From contig NC_083380.1 in the NCBI RefSeq assembly GCF_031755915.1, positions 14,527,001 to 14,591,000 on the forward strand: a stretch of 64,000 nucleotides of DNA. Reading direction: 5' to 3'. This document shows positions 49,901 through 62,308 of this stretch, one piece after another. The notes under the pieces are model-generated. The model worked only from the letters and a program-made list of their open reading frames with translations. It was not told the origin of the DNA and ran no database searches. Within the stretch, counting starts at the first letter, position 1, and each line of letters begins with the position of its first letter. A program made the position numbers and the translations under genes. The stretch comes from Ziziphus jujuba (Eukaryota; Streptophyta; Magnoliopsida; Rosales; Rhamnaceae).

Positions 49901-52540
49901 TAACTCAGGCAAATAATGCACTTTGTGATAAGAGAAATAACGCTTCAAGATGGTTAAAACAAGAGAAAAGCTGCAGATGGGATGAATAACAATGCACAGG
50001 CCCATAGGAATACTAGAACCTAAAGCACTGATATTAACTGTCAGGACCCATCCAGAATTTCTCATCGGAACCCTAAACAAGTCCTGATCCTAGCAAAACC
50101 CTACCAGACATTCCAATGGAAAATCCAACAGCATCTCCTCTAAGGGTTGGACTTACCACAAAATTTTCTGCATAGAAAAAACACTTCTATCTACACCACC
50201 TAATTCCTCCCGTCTTACTACAATTTAATCCCACAAGTTTGTAGCACTTCAAATAAATAACAGAAAACCAGTGTATAATTAAATAATTAAATGTCCAAAG
50301 CAGTATTCAGAGCATTATAAAAATACAACTAAGTATGAAATTTAATACAACAAAAGATAGAGAAATAATAAAAGGTATAGAGGAAAAGAAGGAAAAGCTT
50401 CATGGACTTTCAGCAACGAACAAAGACGTTGAGCTCGCCTCCGAACGATCAACGTCTACTAACTTGGACATAGGGGAACAGACTTAACATGAGATGCTAA
50501 TCATCTCAGTGAATAACTCGATCTACTGTACAATAATAATAGTAATAATAATCTAATACACTTGATTAATTAATAATAAATAAATATAAAGATAATAATT
50601 AGTTGAAAATAATGTTTTCCTTCAAAACCCTCACAATTCACTCCATTTGAAAGGTTCCCATTTTAAAACATTTTCGCAAAACCTAATAATAGTATGCCTT
50701 AAAAATCAAGAAATAATCAATTGAATAAATTGATAACAAAATACAATAAATTAAGGATCAAAAATTTATAATGAGAAATAAAAATAAATTTTAATAATAA
50801 TTATTAAATTATAAATAAATTATCATCAATAAAATAAAATCACAATAAATTTTATGTTATAAATAATCAAGGAAATATTAAAATAAATTTTAAACCTCAT
50901 TTTGAAATAGATAACGTAATATAATAAAATTGATATTAAAATCTCAAATTTAAATAAATAATACCAACATGGTAAAAATGAAATCCTAAAGGACCAATAT
51001 AAAATAATATTAAAATCATAATAAAATGCATTGTATACATCAATTTAAAATAAATGATGCAATATGATAAGATACAATTTATTTTAAATACTCTCTAAAA
51101 ACATTATTATTTTAGAAATCATATCAGAAAACCTCTTACTGCACCAAATTATATACCAGTAGTGCCCGACGGTACCCAGTACCGCCTGATAGGGAGGTTA
51201 AAGAGAGAAACGGGCATACGATCACGTAGCGTCCCACATCACCGCTGTTAACAAGTGTCCTGGCCATGGAGGCGGACAGCTATGGCCAATATCAACTTGC
51301 CTACCCTCAGCTTGATGACAACCGCAGGATAATCCTATAAATAAACCTGCATGCTAACAAATACACCCATGCGCTAATCACACCCACCTGCGCGCTATTC
51401 ATATCCATATAAATAGTATAGAACACCAATAATGTATGATGCATCTAAAAACTCATAAATCATAAAATCAAATATTTTCCCAAATATCGAAGTCTCATAA
51501 ATATGATTGGATTTAATACCTCTTTCCAAATCCACATTTCTTTTTAGCCATCACCATAAATCCATTGTTTAAAATCCATCGGTTTAAATCCATCAATTGC
51601 ACAATGAATAAATAAATCAAATCCACAATATTCAAATGTGTAAATATATTCTCAAGCATAATTTTAAAACAATATCCTTAAATCCTTAAAATTCAAGGTA
51701 AACAGGATTTTGTTAAAATCACATAAAAATTCACAAATGCATAAATTTATGTAAAAACAATTTTATTATTCATAATAAATTCATAATTAAATTCACAATT
51801 TCTTTATAATCGAATTTCATAAATATAAATTTTCCATAATCTATCAAAAATCAAAAATATGCTTTAAGACACATATATATTTCAATTTATTCTGTGGCAT
51901 CAAAAATTGAATTAGCAATTTATTTAATATTGAACATACAATAAGACTTTCAAATATTAAAATATCATAAAAATATAATTAATTTAACACCCGAAAATAA
52001 TTTTTGAAAGTGGATCACTTACCTTGAGCACGCAATTCAATCAAGATCCTTCATGGGATCGATTTCACAACTCACACGTGCTCCTCAAATATCAATATTA
52101 CACAAAATCGATTAAATTAATATTTTAATCAGGTAAATTATACACGGTTACTCAAAGGATTTAACACAAATGTTAACCAAAATTCGCAAATGATATACCG
52201 AATTGTCACAAATGATATATCGAATTGAAGCTTACGATGCAAGGATCATGGATTGAGTCTTACTGTGGGAAAATAGGTCAACCAGAGGACCACTGGCCGC
52301 GGGCTTTGGATGGCCGATCCCGGTGCATCCGCCAGCCAAACGGACGAAAATTTGGCTGGCGGCATCGCCCAACCATGGGCTTTCACACCGGCCAGTGCGT
52401 GCTTCCTCATGCTAGTCGGAGAAAAAGAAATGGCAGAAACTCGAGAGGGAGAAGGAGGGGGAGGAGAGAGGGAGAGGGAGAAGGAAGAGAGAGAAGTTAT
52501 TTTCGCATGGAGGGAGAAGAAGAGAGCACATGCGTGAGAG

Positions 52541-52609
52541 GAGGAAAAAAAGAAAGGAAAAAGAAAAGAAAAAGAAAAGAAAAAGAAAAAGAAAAAGAAA
52601 AAGAAAAGG
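52541..52609. repeat. (AAAAG)n purine tract in LTR
   Basis: A G/A-only run dominated by gaaaaa units. The long open frames over it on both strands are products of the repeat. Confidence 0.9.
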
Positions 52610-53615
52610 GTAGACAGAGGAAATAATAAAATAATAATTAAATATAAAAATTTCAAATATATATATATTTATTTATTAGTATTATGATTATTAAATTACA
52701 ACGACACATGGAACTTCCCCAATGCGACAAATGGCACAATTTATGGACTTCCTCAAATATTTTATTATCCAATAAAATCATTCTTGGAAAACATAATTAC
52801 AATTTTACAGATCCATAACTTTTCAACTGTAGTTCCAATTTAAGTGTGTCGCTAGTCTATGAACTCATATAAATGAGTATTCACAACTATATAAGAGTCA
52901 AAACCAAACTAAGCAAGAATAAAAAATCAACTCCAACACCTTCGAATAGTTTGAACCTTAACTTGTTTTGCTCATACCTTTCAAATTGTAGTTCCATTTT
53001 CGATGTGCTACGATTCTACCGACTTGGGTCAATGCATACTTCGGAAGGTGCCTCAGTTAACATAGAATTCTATCCAAATCAAAAAGTCAAAGTTTGAACC
53101 CTCTTGGTCAACGAAAATCAAACCCGTTCACCCTACCCACTCAATGAGATTTCTTTATCTAACATTTTATTTTAAATTCATTCCAATTAGTGGCAGTCTA
53201 CCTCACACACTGTTTGTCACTTTGTTCTGTCCACAACAGCAGCAATATCTATCTTTCTTTATTTATCTTTATCTTGCTGAACTTATTTATTATTTATTTG
53301 TTCTTCTAAACTTTGCAAATACTTTTGAAATGCTCTGATTTAAATATTGGACACAGTAGAGTCTATATATATATATATATATGTGTATAGTTATGGCATG
53401 TCGTACGATAGGCTGGTTATGGACTATAGTTGTGGACTTTTATGTTGTTGTGGTTTTATATTTATATATTGAGGTATTATTGATAATGCTTGTGTTCGTT
53501 TGTCCACATTTTAAGTGAGGTTCCATTGGATATCCTCTAAGGATTGTCCATTGGAACCTCACTAGGCGGGACCATCAGGGAGATCTTGGAAGGGTTTCCG
53601 GGGTAGGTCCTTTCA

Positions 53616-54187
53616 TTATTGGTTTATAAAATATATCAAGCTTTGTCAACATTCCTTTTTACTTGTAGGCATATTATGGTAAATTATCATTGACCTCAAA
53701 AGTTTACATTATTAGGATATAATTTTGTTATGTATATCAAGCTTCGTCAATAATAATACATAAATGGACTCCACATATGTTTGTGAGAGCGCCCAAACCT
53801 AATAGGATTGCCCTTCTAAATAATCTTTTTCAAGATAGCTATTAGGATGTTTAAAGAATAAAATATAGATTTATTGACATACTAAAATTTTATTCAAAGA
53901 AAGTGAATCTTTTTGGCACATATGAATTAATTAACGTAATTTTAAATCTCAACCTTCATATGATCCAAGGCTGAAAAAGGAAATCCTGATTTTACTCTTA
54001 AACTTGATTTGAGTCTGATTGTTTTTATATATATATATATAAGAACTTTTCAATCTAGAGAACGTATTTTATTAAGATATGGATGTTATTTTAAAGGTTG
54101 ATTTTTGAAGAGATCGTCACTTAAATTGCTATTATTAACAACAATTTTTTCAAAAACTATCATTAAAAATGATGTTAAAATATATAT
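53616..54187. other. SABATH spacer, continuation of PsiSABATH-4 3' flank
   Basis: Matches 14990-15600. It contains no gene and is interrupted at 54188 by a hAT element. Confidence 0.7.
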
Positions 54188-57100
54188 TAGGAATGTCAAT
54201 GGGGAGGGGCAGGGTTGGTTTTTAAATTCCCATCCCATCTCCACAAAATTTTTTTTATCCCGTCCTGTGGTTTTCCCCGTTTCTTTAGAGACGGGGCAGG
54301 GATAGAGATTTCTCAATCGAGGACGGGGCAAGGCGGTTTTTTCCACTTTTATTTATTTATTTATAATTCATATATATATATTTTTTTGAGAAATTGATAT
54401 AAAAAAACTCTTTTAAGAATAAAATGTAAATAAAATGACTAAAATGCAACAACAATACAATAAAATGCATCAAGGTGATGTTGGCGGCCAAAGTTGATGG
54501 CTTAGTGTTAGGGCTTGTAAGAAAAGAAGAAAATGATATTTTATATAAATGAAATTATAAAAAATAATAAATAAACAAATACATATACCGGGCTAAGTTA
54601 TTTATTCCCTGGCCCCGGCTCGTCTTCAATTTGGGTTTGAAATGTCAGGACCCGTCCAGAATTCCTTCCCCGGAACCCTAGACAAGCCCTGATCCCAGGG
54701 AAACCCTACCGAACCCTCCAACGGAAAATCCGACAGAGCCTCCCCTAAGGGATTTACTTACCACAAATTACCTGCACTGAAAACACACTTCTAAAAACAT
54801 CCCCTTATTCCTCCCACAAACTACAAATTGTTCCACAAATTTCAGCACTTCAAAACAAACAACAGCAGCAAACCAGTGCATTAAAAACAACTATACGTCC
54901 AATACAGTATACAGAGCATTTTACAGTTACATGCGGAATTTATAAAATGACAGATAAGGAAACAATACAAGACAGAGAGGAAAAAGGGAAGAAAACTTCT
55001 TGAACCTTCGGCAACGAACTGAGACGTTGGGCTCGTCCCGGACAATCAACGTCTCCAACCTGGACCTAGGGGAACGGAATTTAAGAGTGTGAGATGCTAA
55101 TCATCTCAGTGAGTGACCCTATCTACTATACAATATAATATCACAGTAATAAGTAGATAGATAATAATTAATTGGAAATAATAATTTCTCTCAAAACCCT
55201 TACAATTCTCTCAGTTGGAAAAGTTCACCTTTTAAAACCTTTTCACAAAAACCCTTGATCGTAATCCCCGAAAACCAAGACATCAAATAAATACCAGAAC
55301 AGTAATAATTATATTTTTAATTCCAATACAGTTTCCAAACATTTTATTTTTTGTTAAAACACAGTTCTGAAAATCATTTGATGCACCCACTATATACCAG
55401 TGGCGCCAACAGTACCCAGCGTCCCAAGGTACCGCCAGACAGGAGGTTATAGAGAGAAACCGGCATACGGTCGCGTGGCGTCCCACTGCGCTGCTGCTAA
55501 CCTGGTGTCCCGGCCAAAGGAGGGTGGCCACCCTCATCCGATGGCAACCACAGGACAACCTCATAATATCAACCGCGCGCTACTCACACCCACCTGCGCG
55601 CTAATCACAATCGTGTGCACACTAACCATATCACATATACCATATCACATATAATCAGAACACCAGTACGTGCACGGTGCATCCAAAAATCATAAAATCC
55701 ACAAATTTAAATTATAAAACAAATTTCACATTTTTCATAAGCATAGCGGGCATAATCCATCCGCTTGAACTGGGAAATTCTCCACAATTTCTTTATAATC
55801 AATACCATAAATTCCATGATTTTCAAATCCATCAATTCAAATATCCACATTTTCCCAATAGCATAAATAATTCTCGAAACATAATAATCAAATCTCATAA
55901 TATTCCATGGGCATATTTTATAAAAATTGAAATCACCAACATAACCAAATATTTTCCTTGAAATATTTGAAAATCAAATCGTGCCCAATTTACCATTAAA
56001 ACCACACCAATTTCAAAATCCTCAAAACCATAAAATAATTTCACATGGCATAAATTGGTGAAATGCACATTTTCTTAAATCCGATAAATTCATAAATAAT
56101 TCCACAATAAATCCAATAAGTATTTGGCACATAGAAATTAAATTCCAAATATTTAAATCACACATAATATATTTACCAATTAAATTCCCAAAATTAATTT
56201 GAAGGTGGGTCACTCACCTGGAACACGCAATTAAACCACGATCCACTACGGGATCAATTCTACGACTCACCGGTGCTCCGAATCGAAGCTCGAGTGATGC
56301 TGATCACAGATTCGGTCTCAATTTCCAAGGATCGTACCCGACGGGGTTTGAATTTCGTCGGGAAGCTTTTTCGAGTTTCGGCTCCACAATTCTCCCAAAC
56401 CATCGTGAATTGGCTGAAACGGATGCCGGATTCGGGTTCAGGAGGTCGAACACAGCGGACTGGAGCCGGCCGGAAAACTGGGTACTCGCCGGAACAGTAA
56501 TTTCCGGCGAGCCGCCGCAGTCACCGGCAACCGTCGCCGGCGGCGGCGTGTGCGGTGGCCGTTGGTCATGAAATTTTGCAGACTTGTAGATCTTGAGGAG
56601 AGCAACCCAACGGGACCGGCGGTGAGCAAAACGGAGGTCGGACAGCGGAGAAATCACCGTTTGAAGATTTCCGGCCCCTCGCCGGAAAATGCTCCGATCC
56701 CGACGCGTCGGTGGTCCGATGGCTGTGATTTTTGGTGGGTAGGCCGGACTTGAGGAGAGGATCAAGGCTAGCTGGCGTGTGTACTGTAGATCGGCCGGAA
56801 CAGGGTCGATTCGCGGTGGCCGGCGGTGGAGGGGTAAAAGTCGCCGCCAAACTTCGGAGGTCCGATCCGGGCGCGTCCGGCGGCCGTTCGCCGTGAAACT
56901 TGGAGGTTTTGCCGGCAATGAGGTGGGCAACCTGGATGGCCGGCGCGTGTACAGTAACTCGGCCGGAAAGTTTGAAAATTACCGGCGGCCGGTGACTCTC
57001 TCTCTCTCTCTCTCTCTCCTCTCTCTCTTTTTCTCTCCTCTCTCCCTTTCTTTCTCTTCCCCGAGAGTTTTAACAAATAAAACCCCTGCATGACACTGTT

Positions 57101-57677
57101 CATGCCACGTGGACCAATCAGAAGCTGACACGTGGCATTACTGTGCACTTAAGCCAGATATATTAAAATAATACGGTACCCGGCTAATTTCAAACGTCCG
57201 TAACTTTTTAGCCAAATGTCCGATTTAAGCGTGCCGCTAGTCTATGAACTCGTATCGACGAGTACTTTACAACCATACAAAAGTCAACTCAAAATTACAT
57301 CACAAGAAAAAGTCAACTCCCGGCACCTTTTGGACAGTTTGCACTTCAACTTGTTTCGCCCATAACTTTCAAACCGTAGCTCCGTTTTCGACGTGCTACT
57401 AGTCTACGAACTCAGGGCGTCATGCACTTCGCCACGGTACCCTGGTCAACTCGAAATTCCCACCGAGTCAAAAAGTCAACTTTTGACCCTTGGTCAACGG
57501 TCAACGGTCAACCTCGGTCAACGTGCACGGATTCCGATGCGATTTGGGACGGGGTGTTACATGAAACCTTTGCCTCGAGCCTGCCTCGCAATCCTGATTT
57601 TTCAGGAAAAAACCACCCTGTTAGGGGCAGTGGTGCACAGTGGATATCAAGCCATTCGGGGCAAATTTCCGTTCCTA
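54188..57677. mobile_element. Non-autonomous hAT element carrying an LTR insertion
   Basis: The outer ends TAGGAATG (54188) and CGTTCCTA (ending 57677) are inverted repeats of hAT type (TAGGnnTGTCAAT). The left end continues into a G-rich run ggggaggggcaggg, with ggggcaaatt near the other end. ATATATAT flanks both sides (54180-54187 and 57678-57685), the right length for a hAT 8-bp TSD, though low in complexity. Without the LTR at 54643-57561 it is about 570 bp and has no transposase. Confidence 0.72.
54643..57561 (-). mobile_element. LTR-only insertion (solo LTR) inside the hAT element
   Basis: 2919 bp, TGTCAGGACC...GGGGTGTTACA on the + strand, with TSD TGAAA (54638-54642 and 57562-57566). 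It is very similar to 19968-22793 over most of its length, including the GC-rich region and CT tract. It differs by a replaced segment (about 54840-55060 against 20170-20325). The 208-aa open frame at 56304-56930 lies in the GC-rich part and has no recognisable protein homology. Confidence 0.87.
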
Positions 57678-57685
57678 ATATATAT

Positions 57686-57851
57686 AATTGGAATATGCTT
57701 CAATAATACCTTTGGAAAACCCTTCTGTTATTATTATTATTTTTTTTTTTTCCTTCGCACAGAACTAATGTTCTTTTATTTTTTTTAAAGGTAATTAGCA
57801 TCAATACTCGTGCGACACACTGCACGTATAATCATAATAGATGATTTTAAA
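57686..57851. other. SABATH spacer fragment
   Basis: Matches 15606-15720 (ataattggaata, ggaaaaccct, ccttcgc) and also 61120-61210, so this piece of spacer occurs twice on either side of the LTR at 57857. Confidence 0.65.
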
Positions 57852-57856
57852 AATAA

Positions 57857-60840
57857 TGTCAGGACCCATCTAGGATCCCTTCTCGAAATCCTAGACAAGC
57901 TCTGATCCCAAAGATATCCTACTGGACCGTCCTATGGAAAATTCAGCAGCATCTCCCTTAAGAGTAGAACCTGCCCCAAAATTTACCTACACGAAAACGC
58001 ACTCCTATATAATATCATCTTATCCCTCCCACCTTACCACAAATTTTTTTTTTCCACAATTTGCAACACTTCGATATCAGACTATATAAAAACATATACA
58101 CGATAGAAATGAACTAATAAATAAAAAACAAAAATATACCTTTAAATATTCACATCCACCCACATCACCCACTTAGTACTATTTTACATGTTAATATCGT
58201 TTTAAAATGTTTCAATACATAACGTAAGCAAGAGAAAATAGGACAATATTTATAATAGAAATATTCATAACAATAACACCATAACTTGCCTATAGGCTTC
58301 CACACTTACTCATAAGCTTACCCGCTTGCTCAAAGGCTTACACACTTGTCCGAAGGCTTGCACACTTGCCCAAAGACTTTTGTATAACACCAATAATAAT
58401 AATATTTAAATTAACAATAAATGATAATAATATAAATAGAAATAAATAATAATAAGAGTAATAATAATAATAATAATAAAGAATCATTAAAATAATTAAT
58501 AATCATAGAAATAAATAATAATAAGAGTAATAATAATAATAATAAAGAATCATTAAAATAATTAATAATCATAATAACAGTATTAATAACATAATAATAA
58601 TAATCACAAAATACCAATAATAAAAATGGTAGCAACAATGATAATTAATGGTAATAATAATGATAACAAGTAAGAATTTAATACTAAAATAATTATAATG
58701 AATCATAATAACAATTATAGCAACAATAATAATAATAGCAATAATAATAACAATAAAAGTAATATTAATCATAATAATAATAATAAAAGCAATTAAGCAT
58801 AATATTACAAAAATTCGATTATGAATATATATAAGATAATATAAGGTAAAGTAATATTTTAAAACTAAAATCATATTATAAAATATACACCCGCATCGGA
58901 GGTACGAATGATATTCCATAATATATTGCATGATCCATAATTCCAGCTGTCACTGGTACTTTGCTACTAATACAGTCTAGGATGGTTGCCTAAATTGGCC
59001 GTTTGAATCCCTAGACTTGTAAGCAACATAGTTATGAGGCTAGCTCTTCATAGACCACATCTGATCATCGCCCCGTGCGGTGTAATACAAACATAACATG
59101 CATATATATATATAAGAAGATATTTGATGCACATACTATATAATAGTGATGTCCGACGGTGCCCGGCGTCCTAAAGCACCGCCTAACGAGAAGTTAAAGA
59201 GAGAAACTTGCATATGGTCGCCTTGCATCCTAATAGCGTTGCTGCTTATCACCATCATCCCGGCTATGGAGGGAGGTGGCTTATGTGCATTATATAAAAC
59301 TTGCCTGCCCTCAGGTCCATAGAATCTCAAAGGAGAGTATACCAACTTGCACGCTCATTACATCCGCCCGTGCACTTAATCACATCCACAACTACAGAAC
59401 ACCGATACGTGTATGGTGCATCGAAAACATTTAAAAATTTTATAATATAATATAATATTATAAAATTTGAATTTTTATAAGATACACTTAAATTTATGCA
59501 CTTTTATCAAATTCATAAAATTGCATAAATATAATTTTGATCACAACAAGTCAATATAATCAATTTCTCAATCCTTCAAATCATTTCATACCAAATATCA
59601 TTCGAACCACATGCAATTTAAAAATATCATTAAGTATATAAAATACATTCTATTAGATGCCATAACCTTATCACAAAATTAACAATAATTTAACAGCAAT
59701 TTAAAATTTACGGCTTCCTAACTTTTGTAAATATTAATTTAAGACCACATTTATTCAATTCAATACAATTTGGCATCTTCAATATAAATAATAATTATTT
59801 AAATATTAAACAGATGCATTTTTCATATTACCACATTAAAATAATAATATTCTATTAAAAAGTGGCATCTTTTAAAATACTACACCATAATTTGCAAATG
59901 AGTTACCAATAGAAAGATAAAGAGACGAGAAATACGTTACCAACTTCCGTTGGGCTCAATTCGACCGGCGGTGATTGGAAAATGGATGGAAAGTTTTGGC
60001 CAAAGTTCAACTTCTTATATCTCTCAATCAATAAGGAATTGAGCTTCCGACTATTAGCCGGGTTTGTTGGAAAATTGGTTTTGCTGTCGCCGCCGATGGA
60101 AGCTTGATCTGGGCACATCTGGGGATGATTGGCCGTGTCCTTCCAACTATCAGTCGGGTTTTCCAACGGCGTTTCACCTGTCTAGCACATGTCAACAATT
60201 AAGGGGCCGAAGACGAGTGTTTTCCAGTTGGCCAAAAGGGAAAAGGGAAGGGAGAAGGAGAGAAGAAAAAGAAAAAGAAAAGAAAAATATAAATAAATAA
60301 ATCAAATAATATTAAAATAATCAAATAATAATATAATATTTAATTAATATGACACGTGGCTTTCTTTAACCATGATACATGGCAACTTTCAAGTGGTGAC
60401 ACATGATGCAACTTTAAGGACTCCCTAACATATTTTGTTGCCCAATAAAAATCAGTCTTGGAAAATAGGATACAATTTTATAGACTTGTAACTTTTTAAC
60501 TGTAGATCCAAATTATGGGTGCCATAAGTCTACAAACTCATATTGATAAATACTTTCATATAACAAATGGGTCAACACTAGAATCTACGTAACTAAAAAG
60601 TCCACTCCGAGCTTATTGACCAATATGGATCGTATCTTATTTCATTCATAACTTTTAAACCATAGCTCCATTTTCAATGTGTTACTAGTCCACGAACTTG
60701 AATCAATGTGCACTCCATAATGGACCCTTGGTCAATGTAAAATTTCATCTAGAGCAAAAAGTTAACATTTTGACCCACTTGGTCAACGTTCAACCTCGAG
60801 CAACATGAAAATTTTCGATGATTTGGGACAGGGTGTTACA
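57857..60840 (-). mobile_element. LTR-only insertion (solo LTR), diverged subfamily
   Basis: 2984 bp, TGTCAGGACC...AGGGTGTTACA on the + strand, with TSD AATAA (57852-57856 and 60841-60845). Closest in layout to the LTRs of 46276-53110 (a shared stretch around agacgag(g/a)aatacgttacc). It contains about 21-bp units of ggcttacacacttg type at 58285-58380 and an AAT-rich tract at 58390-58800. No internal domains. Confidence 0.85.
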
Positions 60841-60845
60841 AATAA

Positions 60846-61988
60846 TCTATAATAATTAATTATATTTGAAAATTTATTTAAAACTTTTGTTGTTAATAAG
60901 TATATTTGAATTTTTTTTTCAATCTATACCATAAAAATTTGTTAAAAACTATAAATTTTATATCTATATATAGTACTGTTCAATTATGGAATTCAAATTT
61001 AAAAATGTTTACCTATATAATTTTTTTCATCAATAAAAAAAATCAAATTTAAATATATATTTTGATTCATTGCAAACAATTAATTTTTATATATTAAATA
61101 TTTATAACGTAATTTAATTATTTATCATATAATTGAAATATGCTCCAATAATACCTTTGGAAAACCCTTCTGTTACTATTATTATTATTTTTTCCTTCGC
61201 GCGGAACTTATGTTCCTTTTTTCATGAAAACAAAATAATAATAACAATAATAATAAGTCTCTACACAAATAGTCACCTTTTGCTTTGGTTGCCAATATAC
61301 CTTTGGCTATTGAAACTTAATATTTTTTCCTTAAAAAAAAACACTCTCTTCTGAAATTTATATTTATCTCCTCTTTCACAATGATTCTGTCTTTAAAAGT
61401 CAAGCCATATGTACAGTATATGATAAATACTGGCCTTTGCCATTGTGCTATATATTCTCGAAGGGGACTGGTGCATTATCAATGTACATATGGTGTGATT
61501 GGAGGCATCTACACAATCAAATGCCAGTTAGTACATGATTGCAATGAAAAAAAAAAATAAATAAATAAAACATTATATCCTCGTTTATAGGTGTATGCGG
61601 AAATTCTATGGTTGTTAGAGATGTCAATGAAAGTGGCCCTTTCTTTTCTGTGAACATTTCATGTGAATAAAAAGATTCTACTCATCTTCCTTTACATGTA
61701 TATCTAAAAAACAATATATATATATATATACACTATATATCATAATTGGTAGATTATCAATTAGATTTTTATATCATTTGACAATTTAACTAGTTAAATT
61801 TTAAAAATATTTATGTTTTCATATTAAATTTTTAATATACAAAATCACTTATATTTTAGCATCAATTCTTATGATATTCTTTCATTAAAAAATTTCATTA
61901 AAATTCATTATCAAATAGAAATTTTACAGCCAACAAATTGCTTTGCAGAGTGACGCGGCACTAAATATATTACGTAGTGGTCGAGCAG
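60846..61988. other. Spacer and distal upstream region of SABATH-5
   Basis: 60846-61119 is AT-rich and unrecognised. 61120-61988 aligns with 15606-16498 upstream of SABATH-2, sharing for example cagtatatgataa, ggccttgc/ggcctttgc and cattgtgctatat. No gene is seen. Confidence 0.65.
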
Positions 61989-62007
61989 TCACAAGACGTT
62001 GTTGACT
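61989..62007 (+). promoter_or_regulatory. Conserved 19-nt upstream motif with W-box core (SABATH-5)
   Basis: Identical to 16499-16517 upstream of SABATH-2, with TTGACT at 62002-62007. Function is inferred. Confidence 0.45.
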
Positions 62008-62181
62008 AAACACCTACTCAGCTGACCTGGATATATTTTTAGACTAACTGTAAACGTGTGGGTGGAGAGAAGCCTGTGAAAGCACGTCAAAGGGGAGTTT
62101 GTGTGGACTTAATCTTCTTTGGTTTGAATATATCTTGTCTATCCCTTGCTATCCCGTGGATGTAGATCCCATGCTTAACTT

Positions 62182-62190
62182 TATATATAA
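62182..62190 (+). promoter_or_regulatory. Putative TATA box of SABATH-5
   Basis: TATATATAA, 119-127 bp before the ATG. Assigned by consensus and position only. Another TATA-like run lies near 62222. Confidence 0.4.
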
Positions 62191-62308
62191 ATTGGCATAT
62201 CTTGTCTCCACACACTGGAATTTATATATCATTTGCCATATATTTTCATTAAATTTACAAATAAAAGATGACAAAAAAAAAAAAAAAAACAAAACTGAGT
62301 GAATAGAT

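Larger units (their letters stand above)
46276..53110 (-). mobile_element. Decayed Ty3/gypsy element with long LTRs
   Basis: On the - strand the order is: 5' LTR 50039 to about 53110 (its start eroded, its end GTCCTGACA), a decayed primer site (GTTAATATCAGTGC at 50025-50038, compare TTGGTATCAGAGC), pol fragments at 48428-49900, then part of the 3' LTR (about 46276-48427). Gag is absent and pol has deletions. The LTRs share the family's layout: tandem ggctatc/cttgcc motifs at 46750-46920 and a conserved GC-rich part at 47396-47600 and 51150-51400. This copy ties the LTR-only insertions of the window to Ty3/gypsy. Confidence 0.8.
45581..53615 (+). mobile_element. Compound LTR element with nested gypsy
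   Basis: The outer ends TGTAACAACTC (45581) and GGTCCTTTCA (53615) are flanked by a perfect TSD TTATT (45576-45580 and 53616-53620). Comparison with 14985-14995 confirms the empty site. The outer arms, 45581 to about 46275 and about 53111-53615, are diverged + strand members of the same LTR family. Between them lies an oppositely oriented, decayed Ty3/gypsy element. The right arm has a short hairpin (gaggttccattgga ... tccattggaacctc) at 53519-53562. Confidence 0.8.

Noticed and set aside
52225..52656. 133-aa and 136-aa opposite-strand frames rich in Lys/Glu or Phe/Ser
   Set aside because: Produced by the (AAAAG)n purine tract and GC-rich LTR sequence.
56304..57148. 208-aa and 126-aa - strand open frames
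   Set aside because: Same GC-rich LTR region as 21682-22425 in the sister copy. The frame lengths are not conserved between the two copies.
58411..58931. Ile/Leu-rich - strand frames
   Set aside because: Translation of an AAT-repeat tract in the LTR, not membrane proteins.
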